The notes below the pieces were generated by a model. It had not been told where the DNA came from and searched no databases. It was given only the letters and a program-made list of their open reading frames with translations. The position numbers were made by a program, and so were the translations under genes. Below, piece by piece: positions 49,178 to 59,500 of a stretch of DNA of 64,000 bases. The stretch is from assembly GCF_000427295.1 (NCBI RefSeq), contig NZ_ATNM01000131.1:1-64000 (forward strand), given 5' to 3'. Position 1 is the first letter of the stretch, and the number at the start of each line of letters is the position of its first letter. The DNA is from Cyclobacterium qasimii M12-11B (lineage in GTDB: Bacteria > Bacteroidota > Bacteroidia > Cytophagales > Cyclobacteriaceae).

Positions 49178-49978
49178 TTATTGATTGCGGATTTTATCAT
49201 AAGCGCGGTACAAGATCACAAGGGCTAGCACCTCACTTACTGCCAGCAACATCAATCCCAGCAAAGCAAAAACAACAGAAATAAAAGCCAATCCGGTCAG
49301 TATGGCAACAATTCCTGCAGCCAAAGCCATGTTGCCAAATTCCTTTTGATAATTGACCAGCCCGTAACCAAAAACAATGTAAATGCTGCCGAAAACGATG
49401 GCTTCACCGGCCATTACTGCCATGGCATTGGTATCATTGATATGAAACAAGTACAGGTCCGCGACAATGCAGATCACAATTCCAGCGATCCCTAGTAAAG
49501 AAGCCGGTTTTATCCAGCTATTTCCCCAGATATGGCCCATCTTATAAAAGCCAAGCATAAAGGAGGCGTAAAACAACAGTATACCCAGTTTGACCAGCGT
49601 ATATTCCCATGGAGAAATATCAGCATCCATGGAAACGGTCAGTTGATAGTCCATAAACCCTTCCCAGAAGGCCAATAAGAAATACATCAATCCACTGATG
49701 AAAGCCAAAATAATCCATTGTGCTTCTTTTTTAGAGACTTTTGGAATACTTGGCTTTGAGCGAAGTTGGTCAAGGTCTATGTCAAGTGCCGCAAAGATCG
49801 AGCGAATAGTATGTCCCCTTGGAGTGACTTCTCCAGCTTCTATCCGTTGAATAGTCCTTACGTTTATATTGCAACGTGCGACCAGTTCTTCCTGTGTTAG
49901 CCCGTTGGCTTTTCTTAGTTCAAGAATCTTCTTTCCTAATTGGGGTTGTTCCATGGTTGTCGCTTGTTTTATTTCCAT
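49178..49978 (-). CDS. XRE-type helix-turn-helix protein with membrane domain
   Basis: This 266-residue protein has an N-terminal Cro/C1-type HTH (GKKILELRKANGLTQEELVAR, INVRTIQRIEAGEVTPR) at about residues 15-70. After a short linker come about six hydrophobic segments from residue 88 to 257 (WIILAFISGLMYFLLAFW and others). It is probably a membrane-bound regulator. It lies between convergent and divergent genes and no operon partner is clear. The signal sensed is unknown. Confidence 0.82.
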   Translation of the reverse strand: MEIKQATTMEQPQLGKKILELRKANGLTQEELVARCNINVRTIQRIEAGEVTPRGHTIRSIFAALDIDLDQLRSKPSIPKVSKKEAQWIILAFISGLMYFLLAFWEGFMDYQLTVSMDADISPWEYTLVKLGILLFYASFMLGFYKMGHIWGNSWIKPASLLGIAGIVICIVADLYLFHINDTNAMAVMAGEAIVFGSIYIVFGYGLVNYQKEFGNMALAAGIVAILTGLAFISVVFALLGLMLLAVSEVLALVILYRAYDKIRNQ

Positions 49979-50142
49979 TGCAATGTCCGTTAAAAATTAA
50001 TGAATCAGCCTGTATTTGCAACGGATTTGACCCGACATTTACCCGACAAAGGCTTTCTTTGGCCTGCAATCAAACAAAAACATCCAATAGGGCCTCACGC
50101 TTGTTTATGTTTCTACCAAAAATTAGTCAAAGATAAGTTTCT

Positions 50143-51000
50143 TTATTTTGTGAGAATAATAAAATCAGCAAGCCCTTTATCTGTGCTCCAATCCTTAGCT
50201 GTCCCTTCTGGTGTAGCAAAGCAAGAAATGGTAATGACTTTTAGTTTTCGTTTTCTCTTTTTCAATTCAGCGACAGTCCCAAGGCGTTCATCACTATGAA
50301 ACCTGCCCGTAAGGTGAAGGATTTTTGTGTTTCGGGTTTTGCGGTGTGCCTTGAGTATACTTTCTGCCATGGTGGCATCTCTTAGCAGTTGGGCATGAAA
50401 AACAGTTGGCCCCATGCTGTGAGCATGTGCTCCCATGGCAGTATTGAATTTAGCCAGATAGGCATCGTCTTTTTCAGGGATTTTCACTTTTGCATACAGT
50501 TGGCGGGCCCTTCTATCTAATTGGCTTAAGGCACCAAGCCCTTGCCGGCTAACCATATTGGCATACCTTCCTGGAACATTGGCTGCTATTACCTTTTGAT
50601 TACGATCCTTTGCCAAATTTACCAGAGGGGCATAATCCGAATAATTGTGCCATGCTTTACCTTCATGGATTAGTTTGCTTTCAGAAATCAGTCCTGCAAG
50701 GTATTCATTCAAGACCATTTGCACATCTCTTTCAAACATCTCCATACTTAGGGTTACAGATTCATAGCTATCCAATAATCCTTTGTACAACTGGTATTGA
50801 AGGACATGCCCAAGACTGTCATCATGTTCCTCCCCAAAAATAATCACATCGGCATCATTGACTTTTTTCTCTAATGCATCAAGTGTGATTCGATTACCTG
50901 TTGCCCTCTCATAAATTATATAGTTTTCCTGTTGGATGTTTTTAGGAAGGAGTAAGGTTTGTATTAGGAGTAAAAATAGGGCAGGGATAGAAATGTACAT
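50143..51000 (-). CDS. ChaN-like (DUF399) secreted protein
   Basis: This 285-residue protein has a signal segment (SIPALFLLLIQTLLLP) and the ChaN/DUF399 domain. DVIIFGEEHDDSLGH early, LSMEMFERDVQ, MVSRQGLGALS and HAHSMGPTVFHAQLLRDATMAES are all family signatures. Family members are haem-associated, iron-regulated lipoproteins in some bacteria; here no lipobox Cys is obvious. A haem or iron role is therefore inferred from the family, not shown. Confidence 0.85.
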   Translation of the reverse strand: MYISIPALFLLLIQTLLLPKNIQQENYIIYERATGNRITLDALEKKVNDADVIIFGEEHDDSLGHVLQYQLYKGLLDSYESVTLSMEMFERDVQMVLNEYLAGLISESKLIHEGKAWHNYSDYAPLVNLAKDRNQKVIAANVPGRYANMVSRQGLGALSQLDRRARQLYAKVKIPEKDDAYLAKFNTAMGAHAHSMGPTVFHAQLLRDATMAESILKAHRKTRNTKILHLTGRFHSDERLGTVAELKKRKRKLKVITISCFATPEGTAKDWSTDKGLADFIILTK

Positions 51001-51209
51001 TGGAGGAGAGTTTAGAAAGGTTAATTAAAAATAGCCATATAGTTTTCAAATTAGTACCGATCTGGTAAAATTGTAATAATAGTAGGGGGATTATTGGTTT
51101 AAAGCTTAATTTAAAGGGCGCTTTAACTTATCTGCACAACATTCTTTAACTCAATTTCGTCTTAGATTTATATTTATTTCGACCATTTATTACTAAAACT
51201 TATACAAAG

Positions 51210-51665
51210 ATGATCAAAAAAGGGATGATTGTGCTCCTACTAATTCTGGGAGTTGTTCAGATAGAAGCAAAAGCTCAGCAGGAATTTAAAATTGTTACCG
51301 TTGTAGAATCTATTGTACCTATGGGTATAGGTAGGTCACGTATTATTGACAGTCAATCGGATAATAATTATGAGAAATTCACGACAGACAGGACGGATGG
51401 AAAGAAAAGCAACCAAAAGGAAATCAAAAGGTCTGATATTAAAGTTGATGAGCTGGAAGAAACCAAGCTACTAAACTTTTTTAGTGCTACTGGTATCAAT
51501 TTTCAAAACATAGCTTCCAATGATGCAGTTATTGCTTCGAAAATCAATACCATGTTGGCAGAAGGATGGAAGCTTACGTATGTTACCAGTGGTGTGGAGA
51601 GTAACGCAGGTGCGGACGATGGTAAAGGGATCTATATTACTCGCTTGTTTTTTTCTAATGAATAG
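51210..51665 (+). CDS. Hypothetical secreted protein
   Basis: This 151-residue protein has a signal peptide (GMIVLLLILGVVQIEAKAQQ). The mature part has a charged middle and a C-terminal segment INTMLAEGWKLTYVTSGVES resembling DUF4177-like short proteins, ending in ITRLFFSN. No catalytic motif is seen. It stands alone upstream of the MpaB-like gene on the same strand. Confidence 0.6.
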   Translation: MIKKGMIVLLLILGVVQIEAKAQQEFKIVTVVESIVPMGIGRSRIIDSQSDNNYEKFTTDRTDGKKSNQKEIKRSDIKVDELEETKLLNFFSATGINFQNIASNDAVIASKINTMLAEGWKLTYVTSGVESNAGADDGKGIYITRLFFSNE

Positions 51666-51800
51666 ATTCATCTATAGGATAGGGGTAAAAAAGGGTTTAT
51701 CGAGTGAATTCCTTTTATTAGTCTTGTAAAAGTGGTTATAACGGTAATTATAACGCAATTTTATTTCAGAATGCCATCCTAAATTGTACATTTAGGATAG

Positions 51801-52643
51801 ATGTCTAATAAGCCTTTTACCAAAGAAATAGAGAAGCTGGATCCAAAGGAGGATTTTGAAAAAATCTGCTTTTTGCTTACTTATCATTGCTTCCCCTGGG
51901 ACATGGAGAAGGCACTTGAATTTGCCTTGTTCAGAACTTTTGCTGTCCCATCTGTTTCCCGATTGCTTGCTGCAACGGGTGCATTTATCAAGCATACTCG
52001 CAAACGTTACGATGATACGGAGCTTCTATTGTATGAGATTCTTGAAAATGGGATGGACAGTGCACGAGGGACGATAGCAATTGATCGGATCAATAACATG
52101 CATGGGAGGTACAGAATTGCCAATAGAGATTACCTGTATGTGCTTTCCACCTTTATTTTTGAACCGATTCGCTGGATGGATCAATGGGGCTGGAGGCCTT
52201 TTTCTACTAAAGAAAAAGAAGCCATACTTTACAATTATCAAATATTGGGTGAAAAGATGCATATCACTGATATTCCCAAAACCCTTGCTGAATTTGAAGC
52301 TTTTAACATCGCTTATGAACAACAGCATTTTGAATTTCAGGACTCCAATGCAATGATAGGCAATAAAACGCTTGACCTTCTGCTCGGTTTCTATTTGCCT
52401 ACATGGTTATTTCCCTTGGGGAAGCCAGTAGCATTGTGCCTGATGGATGCACCTTTAAGAGATGCAATGGGGTATGAGAAGCCTCCTGATTGGTTGATAA
52501 AAACCATTAAACAATCTATGCTGCTTCGTGGCAGGTTCCTGCGATGGCTTCCTGAAAGGAAAAATCCAGTCTTGGGGACACTTCGCAAACGAAAAACCTA
52601 TCCGCAAGGATATAAAGTTGAGGAATTAGGGACTTTTAGGTAA
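51801..52643 (+). CDS. MpaB-like oxygenase family protein (DUF2236)
   Basis: This 280-residue protein shows the family pattern IDRINNMHGRYRIANRDYLY, where the Arg/His-rich motif is linked to haem binding in related latex-clearing proteins, and FIFEPIRWMDQWGWRPF. It has no signal peptide. The neighbouring RxxMH and NxDxLY signatures make the family call firm. The substrate is unknown, and the family includes oxygenases and proteins of unproven activity. It ends just before the leftward DUF5522 gene. Confidence 0.8.
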   Translation: MSNKPFTKEIEKLDPKEDFEKICFLLTYHCFPWDMEKALEFALFRTFAVPSVSRLLAATGAFIKHTRKRYDDTELLLYEILENGMDSARGTIAIDRINNMHGRYRIANRDYLYVLSTFIFEPIRWMDQWGWRPFSTKEKEAILYNYQILGEKMHITDIPKTLAEFEAFNIAYEQQHFEFQDSNAMIGNKTLDLLLGFYLPTWLFPLGKPVALCLMDAPLRDAMGYEKPPDWLIKTIKQSMLLRGRFLRWLPERKNPVLGTLRKRKTYPQGYKVEELGTFR

Positions 52644-52647
52644 TTAT

Positions 52648-52821
52648 CTATTTTAGTTTCAATTCCTTTGTTGGATATGGGCAATGTCTGCATCCGTTGC
52701 CACAGCATTTTCCTCGGAGTAAATGATATTCTTCGGTGAAGACCATGAAGCCACTTTCAAAATAGTAATGAAGCCCTTCCTTAAGTAGGTGGGGTGGAGG
52801 AAGCTTGTTTTCTTTTGGCAT
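52648..52821 (-). CDS. DUF5522-type short cysteine-rich protein
   Basis: This 57-residue protein reads MPKENKLPPPHLLKEG, then FMVFTEEYHLLRGKCC and GNGCRHCPY, and ends TKELKLK. The CCGNGCRHCPY core with five Cys or His in a tight cluster is the DUF5522 signature and suggests a metal or cluster site. Its ATG directly follows the TAA of the upstream SIMPL gene with no gap, so translation is likely coupled. The stop is only 4 nt from the convergent MpaB-like stop. The function is unknown. Confidence 0.8.
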   Translation of the reverse strand: MPKENKLPPPHLLKEGLHYYFESGFMVFTEEYHLLRGKCCGNGCRHCPYPTKELKLK

Positions 52822-53553
52822 TTATTTGATGCTATAATCGAGCTTCATGGTTATCGAAGCAGTTTTTGCTTTAGCAGAGGTATTGAATGTTCCTCCCCAA
52901 GAGTAGTCTTCTCCCGAATTTTGCCCAGTAATTTGAAATATACCCATATTGGCTGCTGTCAAATTACCTAACCTGGCACCAGAATTTGTAGCAATCATCT
53001 CCGCCCTTAGTTTTGCATCCTCGGTAGCTTTAGAGATCAGTTCAATTTTTAAATCAGCCAACTGTGTGAAGTAATAACGCGGTGCCTGGGAATAAAATTG
53101 AATTTCCTTATTGAGTAATTCGGTGATTTCTCTGGCCGTTTTTTCCACCTTTTCGACTTCTCTGGATTCGATGGTGATTGTTTGACTAAGAATATAGCCT
53201 AAAAATGTATTGCCCATAAATCCCCCCTGATTGTTGTATTCAGCTCGGGTGTTTTGACGGGTTTGTACGGCACTAAAAACAATCTCCTCTTTAGCAATTC
53301 CTTTGGAATTGAGGTAGGCTGTGACTACTTGTCGGTCTTTTTCAAGCCCAGTGTAAGCATCTCCCAGGCTAAGTGCCTCTTTTTCAAATAACCCTTCCCA
53401 TACGATAAGGTCTGAGACAAAGTCAGTTTCTCCCAAGCCGGTTACCGTGATTTTAGCGGCTGCCTGATTTCGTTTCCAATAGGCATTGCCAAGAACAATA
53501 GCAGAAACAACAATTGCGATGGCGAAAATGACTGCAGTAAGGTGCTGTTTCAT
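52822..53553 (-). CDS. SIMPL domain protein
   Basis: This 243-residue protein has an N-terminal hydrophobic segment (AVIFAIAIVVSAIVLGNAYW). The SIMPL/DUF541 domain covers most of the rest, from KITVTGLGETDFVSDLIVWEG to ITMKLDYSIK at the C-terminus. It is probably a membrane-anchored periplasmic protein; related proteins are linked to oxidative-stress protection and surface functions without a defined activity. The DUF5522 gene follows without a gap. Confidence 0.87.
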   Translation of the reverse strand: MKQHLTAVIFAIAIVVSAIVLGNAYWKRNQAAAKITVTGLGETDFVSDLIVWEGLFEKEALSLGDAYTGLEKDRQVVTAYLNSKGIAKEEIVFSAVQTRQNTRAEYNNQGGFMGNTFLGYILSQTITIESREVEKVEKTAREITELLNKEIQFYSQAPRYYFTQLADLKIELISKATEDAKLRAEMIATNSGARLGNLTAANMGIFQITGQNSGEDYSWGGTFNTSAKAKTASITMKLDYSIK

Positions 53554-53647
53554 AGGGGTGATTTTAATTTACTAAACGTATACGAAGTACAGATACAAAA
53601 TTACGTAATAATTGATGATTTGTTTTGAGGCTTTCTTGCCTTTCATT

Positions 53648-53706
53648 ATAAAAAAAAGGTGCGCGTGCTCAGTTTTCAGATTTACTGAATTCCTCGTACG
53701 CGCACC
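53648..53706 (-). terminator. Terminator of the second SusCD operon
   Basis: GGTGCGCGT (53658-53666) and ACGCGCACC (53698-53706) form a GC-rich stem with a partly paired interior. A long A-run on the plus strand supplies the U-tract for the leftward transcript. Confidence 0.75.
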
Positions 53707-53769
53707 CCTTGCATTCTTCAGGGCTAATCTAGGCTAGATTAGCCAAATGTATTCCTAATTGACTTGTCC

Positions 53770-55596
53770 TTAGTAACCTGGGTTTTGCACCAGCTGAGGA
53801 GCTCTGTTTAGCTCGTCTTGCTCAATTGGAACCCAATATAGTTTTTCTGAAAAGTTTCTTTTAGGTGCTGCAGATATTTTTCTCCAGGTGGTACTTGTAA
53901 CACCATCTTCTGTAACTTCTTTGATATCTACACCATAAAGGTCAGGAGCAAAATTTTCCTCCAATAATTTCCACCTTCTGGTATCAAACCAACCCACGTT
54001 TTCAGAGAAGAACTCTACTTTTCTTTCATACCTTAAGGCTTCCATGATATCTCCCGTAAAATCCGGTAAAGCAACCCGATTTCTGATCATATTGATATAA
54101 GTTGTGGCCGTTTCGGTATCTCCCAATTCAAGAGATGCTTCAGCGTAATTCAACAGAATTTCAGCATAACGAATCCATACAAAGATGTTTTCATTGGCCA
54201 TATCCCTACCAATAATCTCATCGTCCATGAATTTTTTCATCACATATCCGGTGTAATTCCCATTGGAAGGAGAAAGAGGTCCTTGTCTGGTATCCAATCC
54301 GAAACGCTCGCTTACAACAACACCGTTTTCGATTACTGTCCTTGTTCTTCTTTCGTAGATTCCAAGAGGATCAATTTGTTTCAAATCATCGAATCTAGGT
54401 TGGAAAACAGCACTGTCGTATAAGATACTGCCATAAAATCTAGGTTCTCTGCTTTTATATGGATTTTCATCTGTGAAATCTGATGATACATTGATGTATT
54501 CATCATTGGCATTGAAATTAAAATGGTCAAAGAAATCTGTGCCATCAGCCATTTGGTAGCTGTCTACAAAATTTCCATAAGGAGCATTGTTTCCATGACA
54601 AGACAAACCGTTCAGGCCATTTCTTAGATTGGTGTTAATCCTAGGGCCATCATCTGCTCTGTGCATTTTTCCCCAAATAACTTCAGGGCTTGATAAATCT
54701 CTGGCTTTAAACAAAGAAAAATAACCATAAGCCGCAGTCTCCTGATCAGGTGCGCCAAAATCCTCTAAGGCAACAGTACCAAGGTCCATTAAATCTTTTG
54801 CAGCATCTCTTGCAGCAGTCCATAGTTCCTGCCTGTTAGGATTCGCATAACCTACATATTCATTAGCAGCAGTTCCATCTGCCGTTAAATCACTGGCGGC
54901 AAATAATAATATTCTGGATTTAAGTGCCATAGCGGTTTCTTTGGTCGCCCGGCCCATTTCCATTTCGCTTTTGAGTAATAATAAATCGGCTGCAGCATCT
55001 AAATCCTTAACTATAAAGTCAATGGTTTCTTCAAAAGTGCTACGCAAGTATCCAGAAAAGTCTTCACCCAATTTTGCTGGAGTGTCCAATAAAGGAACTC
55101 CTCCATAAGACCTGCAAATATCACTGTAAAATACAGCACGAAGAAAAATTGCTTCTCCTTTTAATACATTTACTTCTGATTGGATTCTTGGTTTTTCTGA
55201 ATCAGGATAAGCATCCGGTAAAGCATCAATCTGGGAAAGAAACAAATTTAGCTTGTGGATATTGGCATAATGTTGCCAGGTCAAATGTCCCCTGTCAATG
55301 CCTGGATTTCCAGCACTGATGGTTCCTCTACCGTAATCAGTCAATTCAGCCCCTTTTGTCATTGTGGTTTCTCCCACAAATAGACCCGTCTGGTAGCCAT
55401 GGCTCCTTTGGTTCCACCCATATTCCACACTGTTATAAAGATCGTTTAGGTAGTATTTTACCAGGTTAATGTCCGACCAAACTACAGGGTCAGAATAGCT
55501 GTCGAGGGGAGACCTCTCCAGTAAATCATCGTTGCAAGAGAAGCTTCCAAGCAACAAGGCAACTACTATTGTCAGTTTACTTATATTTGTTTTCAT
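53770..55596 (-). CDS. SusD/RagB-family outer-membrane lipoprotein
   Basis: This 608-residue lipoprotein has a lipobox (VVALLLGSFSC) followed by NDDLLERSPLDSYSDP, the canonical SusD start. SusD helices include EVNVLKGEAIFLRAVFYSDI, and the C-terminus has YAEILLNYAEASLELG and YERKVEFFSENVGWFDTRRW. It is the surface-binding partner of the adjacent SusC. I use ATG 55596 as the start because the upstream codons begin at TTG. It lies 21 nt after the susC stop and is co-transcribed with it. Confidence 0.93.
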   Translation of the reverse strand: MKTNISKLTIVVALLLGSFSCNDDLLERSPLDSYSDPVVWSDINLVKYYLNDLYNSVEYGWNQRSHGYQTGLFVGETTMTKGAELTDYGRGTISAGNPGIDRGHLTWQHYANIHKLNLFLSQIDALPDAYPDSEKPRIQSEVNVLKGEAIFLRAVFYSDICRSYGGVPLLDTPAKLGEDFSGYLRSTFEETIDFIVKDLDAAADLLLLKSEMEMGRATKETAMALKSRILLFAASDLTADGTAANEYVGYANPNRQELWTAARDAAKDLMDLGTVALEDFGAPDQETAAYGYFSLFKARDLSSPEVIWGKMHRADDGPRINTNLRNGLNGLSCHGNNAPYGNFVDSYQMADGTDFFDHFNFNANDEYINVSSDFTDENPYKSREPRFYGSILYDSAVFQPRFDDLKQIDPLGIYERRTRTVIENGVVVSERFGLDTRQGPLSPSNGNYTGYVMKKFMDDEIIGRDMANENIFVWIRYAEILLNYAEASLELGDTETATTYINMIRNRVALPDFTGDIMEALRYERKVEFFSENVGWFDTRRWKLLEENFAPDLYGVDIKEVTEDGVTSTTWRKISAAPKRNFSEKLYWVPIEQDELNRAPQLVQNPGY

Positions 55597-55617
55597 AACG
55601 TAATATTTTTTAATCAA

Positions 55618-58600
55618 TTAAAAGGAGATTTGAGCACCAACTGAAACAACTCGCATAATTGGGTAAGCTCCCATACCACTTACTTCTGGGTCCATGATAT
55701 CATTTCCTGAATAAATCAACCAAAGGTTTTGGCCTGATGCATAAATTTTGGCAGACTCTAAACCTACAAAATCAAGTACATTACTAGGTACTCTATAATT
55801 AATCTGTAGATTTCTTAATCTAGCATAAGATACATTGGCATAGTTATAATCTGTAACATGGTTACTTCTCCAGTATTCTTCCAACCATTGGTAAGCACGT
55901 GGTTTTGTAGCGTCAATGTTGTCAGGTGTCCATCTGTCCTCAGCGTCATATTGGAAGTAATTCCCAGCAGTTCCAGAACGTAAATCATCATAAATGCCAC
56001 GAATAGCATTGCCATGTCCCTGTACAAGAGCAGTTACCTCCCAATTTTTGTACGAAAAATTAAGGTTTAAACCGAATGTAAGTTCAGGTGTTGTTGTCAA
56101 TGGAAATAACTGGCGATCATCTGTAGTGATTTCACCGTCGTTATCAAAATCTTCAATGATAATGTCACCAGGTCTTGCACCTGCAATGTGCGGCATAGAA
56201 TTCACTTGTTCCTCATCTCTAAAGATCCCGATAGAGTTGTACAGCAATAAAGCACCTTGTGGATGTCCTGTTCTTACCTGCCATGGAACTGGACGTTCTG
56301 GCTCATCAGATTCAATGATTCTATTTCTCGCAAAGGCAAAATTACCTGAAACACCATAACCGATATCTCCTTTTTGATCATCATAGCTCATGATCACTTC
56401 CAGACCATAATTGTCCACTACACCGAAATTTTCATCTGGTAAAGAAAGACCTACGAAACGAGGAATAGATACATCTCTCTGTACCAAAATATCACTTCTT
56501 CTTTCGTAAAAGAAATCCGCATCGAAACCTAACTTGGTGTCAAATAAAAGTGACTCCCAACCTATGTTGAAAATACTTGCTTTTTCCCAGGTAATATTTG
56601 GGTTAGGGATCCCTTGTTGCCTTAGACCAGGAAGGTAAGCTTTGTCGTTACCCAAAGCGAGGCCTTGAACAAAACCGTAGCTAGCCAAATACTGGAAAGG
56701 AGAAACCAAATCATTCCCCATTTGTCCCCAGGTGGCCTTTAATTTAAATTGGTCGATTAAACCCAAATTGTTTTTCCACCAATCATATTCAGATGGACGC
56801 CATCCTGCCAAAACAGAAGGGAAATTCCCCCAACGGCCCGCTTCTTTTGAGAAATTTACTGATCCATCTCTTCTAAAACTAAATTGGAACAAGTAAATTT
56901 CTTTGAAATTATAGCTGATTCTACCAAAATAATTTTGTCTTGCACCAAAACTTACTGATCCAGCATTGTCTTTTTCAGCATCACCTCCGGCAAATAGGTA
57001 AGGGAGTTGGTCAGATACAAAATATCGTCTGTAAGCGTTGAAGTTTTCCTGAAATCCTTCATTTTGCTCATAGGCCATAAATGCATCAATATTATGCACC
57101 TCATTTAAAGTTTTTGTATAATCAATTTTAAAATTGAAAGTACTGGTGTTTGAATAATTGGAATAATCCGTTAGCCTAGGCTCAGGGAAGCCTTTCTGAC
57201 TACCGATGATGTAGTCTGATCCATCTTCAACTCCAGTATTACCGGCAGCCAAATAAGCCTCTTCATTGAAACTATATAAGGTGAAAGGTTTTTGGAATAA
57301 TTTTCTTTTTTGAAAATACAGGTCATAGGCAAAATAACTGGAGGCCGATAAACCTTCTACCCATGGGATTCGAAGATTGGCCGAGAAAATGTTATTGCTT
57401 CGGAATTGTTTGTCATCATCAAAACCAGTTTGATCTGAAGCCATAACCATTGGTTGGTAACCAAACTCGATATCAGGTCCTGGCAATCCATTAGGATATA
57501 CGGCATGATTGGTTGGATACATTCTTCGGATGGTCTGAAACATACTTGATGTTGACATGCCAGAATACATTCTATTTTCCTGTATTCCCGAGATGTCTAC
57601 ACCTAAGTCCAAGTATTCATTGATTTTGAAATCAACATTTGCCCTTAAATTGTATCTTTTATAAGAGGTATTGGAATTGGTGTAAATACCATCATCCGCC
57701 TGGGTACCAAACGAAGTGAAATAACTTACTTTTTCTCCACCACCTGATACAGATAAGTTATGGTGGTTGGTGCTACTGAAGTCTCTTAAAGCTACCTCGT
57801 TCCAATCTGTGTTAGGGTGTGTCCAAGGATAATCTCCTGATCTGTATTTCTCTACATCTTCTAAAGAGAAAAGCATGTTGGATTCATCCACTCCACGATA
57901 AGACTGGTTTTCTCTGATCATGGTTGCATAAGTTGCCGCATCTGCCATTTCCGGCAATTTGGTAGGAGATAGCCAGCCTTTATAAAAACCATAAGTGATT
58001 CTTGTAGGGGTATCTTTCTGTCCTCTTTTTGTGGTTACCAGAATTACGCCATTTGCAGCTCTTGCGCCATAAATACCAGCGGAGGCATCTTTTAGAACGG
58101 TTATGCTTTCAATGTCATTGGGGTGTAGGGAGTTCAAATCTCTTCCTATAATACCATCAATAACCACCAAAGGTGAATTGTTACCTAATGTTGCATTTCC
58201 CCTGATTCTAATGCTTGCCTGGTCTTTTCCAGGTTCACCACTACTCTGCATAAATACAGCACCAGGAAGCCTACCTGCTAACGCATTGGAAACTGAACCA
58301 ACGGGAGCAGCAGAAATTTCATCCGCACTAACAGTGGTAACTGATCCAATTACATTTACTCTTTTCTGAGTACCGTACCCGACTACAACCACTTCATCTA
58401 AAGAAGAAATGTTTTCAGATAGTACAACATCTATGATACTTTGATCACCTACTTTAATGGATTTTGAATTAAAACCTATAAAGGAGAATACCAATGTTGA
58501 TTGTTCTGGAACAGAAAGAGAATAATTGCCATCAAGGTCTGTTGCTGTACCAATGTTGGTACCTGGGATGGAAACTGTTACGCCAGGAATAGGCTCTCCA

Positions 58601-58770
58601 GCATCATCGGTAACCTTACCATTAATAGTTACATCTTCAATTGCCTTCGCTGTACGTATAGGCTGCTCAGCAGTCGCAAGTGCTGGAGGAGAGAATACCA
58701 ATTGTAATACTAAAGGAAGTATACAATACAGGGGTATTCTGTAAAATTTAAAATGTTTTCTTTTTTTCAT
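55618..58770 (-). CDS. SusC/RagA-family TonB-dependent receptor
   Basis: This 1050-residue receptor is complete. After a signal peptide (IPLYCILPLVLQLVFSPPAL) comes a CNA-like domain (GKVTDDAGEPIPGVTVSIPG). LDEVVVVGYGTQKRVNVIGS marks the TonB-box region. The plug is diagnostic (SIRIRGNATLGNNSPLVVID, TVLKDASAGIYGARAANGV), and the barrel ends VSVGAQISF. With the susD-like gene it forms an outer-membrane uptake complex. There is no sigma/anti-sigma pair and no carbohydrate enzyme nearby, so the ligand is not deducible. Confidence 0.95.
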   Translation of the reverse strand: MKKRKHFKFYRIPLYCILPLVLQLVFSPPALATAEQPIRTAKAIEDVTINGKVTDDAGEPIPGVTVSIPGTNIGTATDLDGNYSLSVPEQSTLVFSFIGFNSKSIKVGDQSIIDVVLSENISSLDEVVVVGYGTQKRVNVIGSVTTVSADEISAAPVGSVSNALAGRLPGAVFMQSSGEPGKDQASIRIRGNATLGNNSPLVVIDGIIGRDLNSLHPNDIESITVLKDASAGIYGARAANGVILVTTKRGQKDTPTRITYGFYKGWLSPTKLPEMADAATYATMIRENQSYRGVDESNMLFSLEDVEKYRSGDYPWTHPNTDWNEVALRDFSSTNHHNLSVSGGGEKVSYFTSFGTQADDGIYTNSNTSYKRYNLRANVDFKINEYLDLGVDISGIQENRMYSGMSTSSMFQTIRRMYPTNHAVYPNGLPGPDIEFGYQPMVMASDQTGFDDDKQFRSNNIFSANLRIPWVEGLSASSYFAYDLYFQKRKLFQKPFTLYSFNEEAYLAAGNTGVEDGSDYIIGSQKGFPEPRLTDYSNYSNTSTFNFKIDYTKTLNEVHNIDAFMAYEQNEGFQENFNAYRRYFVSDQLPYLFAGGDAEKDNAGSVSFGARQNYFGRISYNFKEIYLFQFSFRRDGSVNFSKEAGRWGNFPSVLAGWRPSEYDWWKNNLGLIDQFKLKATWGQMGNDLVSPFQYLASYGFVQGLALGNDKAYLPGLRQQGIPNPNITWEKASIFNIGWESLLFDTKLGFDADFFYERRSDILVQRDVSIPRFVGLSLPDENFGVVDNYGLEVIMSYDDQKGDIGYGVSGNFAFARNRIIESDEPERPVPWQVRTGHPQGALLLYNSIGIFRDEEQVNSMPHIAGARPGDIIIEDFDNDGEITTDDRQLFPLTTTPELTFGLNLNFSYKNWEVTALVQGHGNAIRGIYDDLRSGTAGNYFQYDAEDRWTPDNIDATKPRAYQWLEEYWRSNHVTDYNYANVSYARLRNLQINYRVPSNVLDFVGLESAKIYASGQNLWLIYSGNDIMDPEVSGMGAYPIMRVVSVGAQISF

Positions 58771-59446
58771 TTCGATAATTGGGTTAATAATAATTAAAGG
58801 GTTAATGATTTAGTTTGTGAGACTCTCATAGTGATACTGAAAAAAAGATTGTTAAGCATCATGAGCATTTTACCAAAAAAACAGGGTGGTTTGTTTTAGA
58901 AACTATCTTTTAAGTGTAATTATATTTGTCAAAGCAATATAATATTTTTAAAAAGACAAAACATATAAATTTCTTAATTATTGTTAAAAAAATATCTTGT
59001 TTCTTTAAATAATTATATTTTTATTTAAATGTTTAATTGATGTTTTCATGTAATTATTCCCGTATATTTCATGTCGTAGGCATGCAATTAAATGAAAATC
59101 AGTAGCATTAACTTCTCATTAAAAGTATACAGTCTTTTAATTTGTGGAAAAACTACTTTCGAATTTGTTAAGAATAAAATACCATACTGAATGGGTTTCT
59201 TACGGTGAAATTAAGGCTGGTATTGGAATACTTATTTTGGCTAAGCGTAAAAAGTAATTAAAATCCAATTACCCATTTTCGATTTTAATGAATGGTTTTC
59301 ATACAGCATTGATAGGTAAATTATAAGATGGCTAATTCAATTGCCAAATTCCAGGGGTTTTTTGCTCCAAATTAATCGCTTCCCATTCCTAGCATTGTAT
59401 ATTCTGTCGCTAAAAACATGACTTTAATCATATATCTACCTTCTTA
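58771..59446. other. Intergenic stretch upstream of the second susC
   Basis: About 675 bases, strongly AT-rich, with no supported gene, RNA or repeat. The leftward susC promoter must lie here but I cannot place it confidently. Confidence 0.5.
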
Positions 59447-59500
59447 TTGTCAATTCCACTATGGCTTTACCAACGTAGCTTTGTTGAAAATAAAAGGCAT

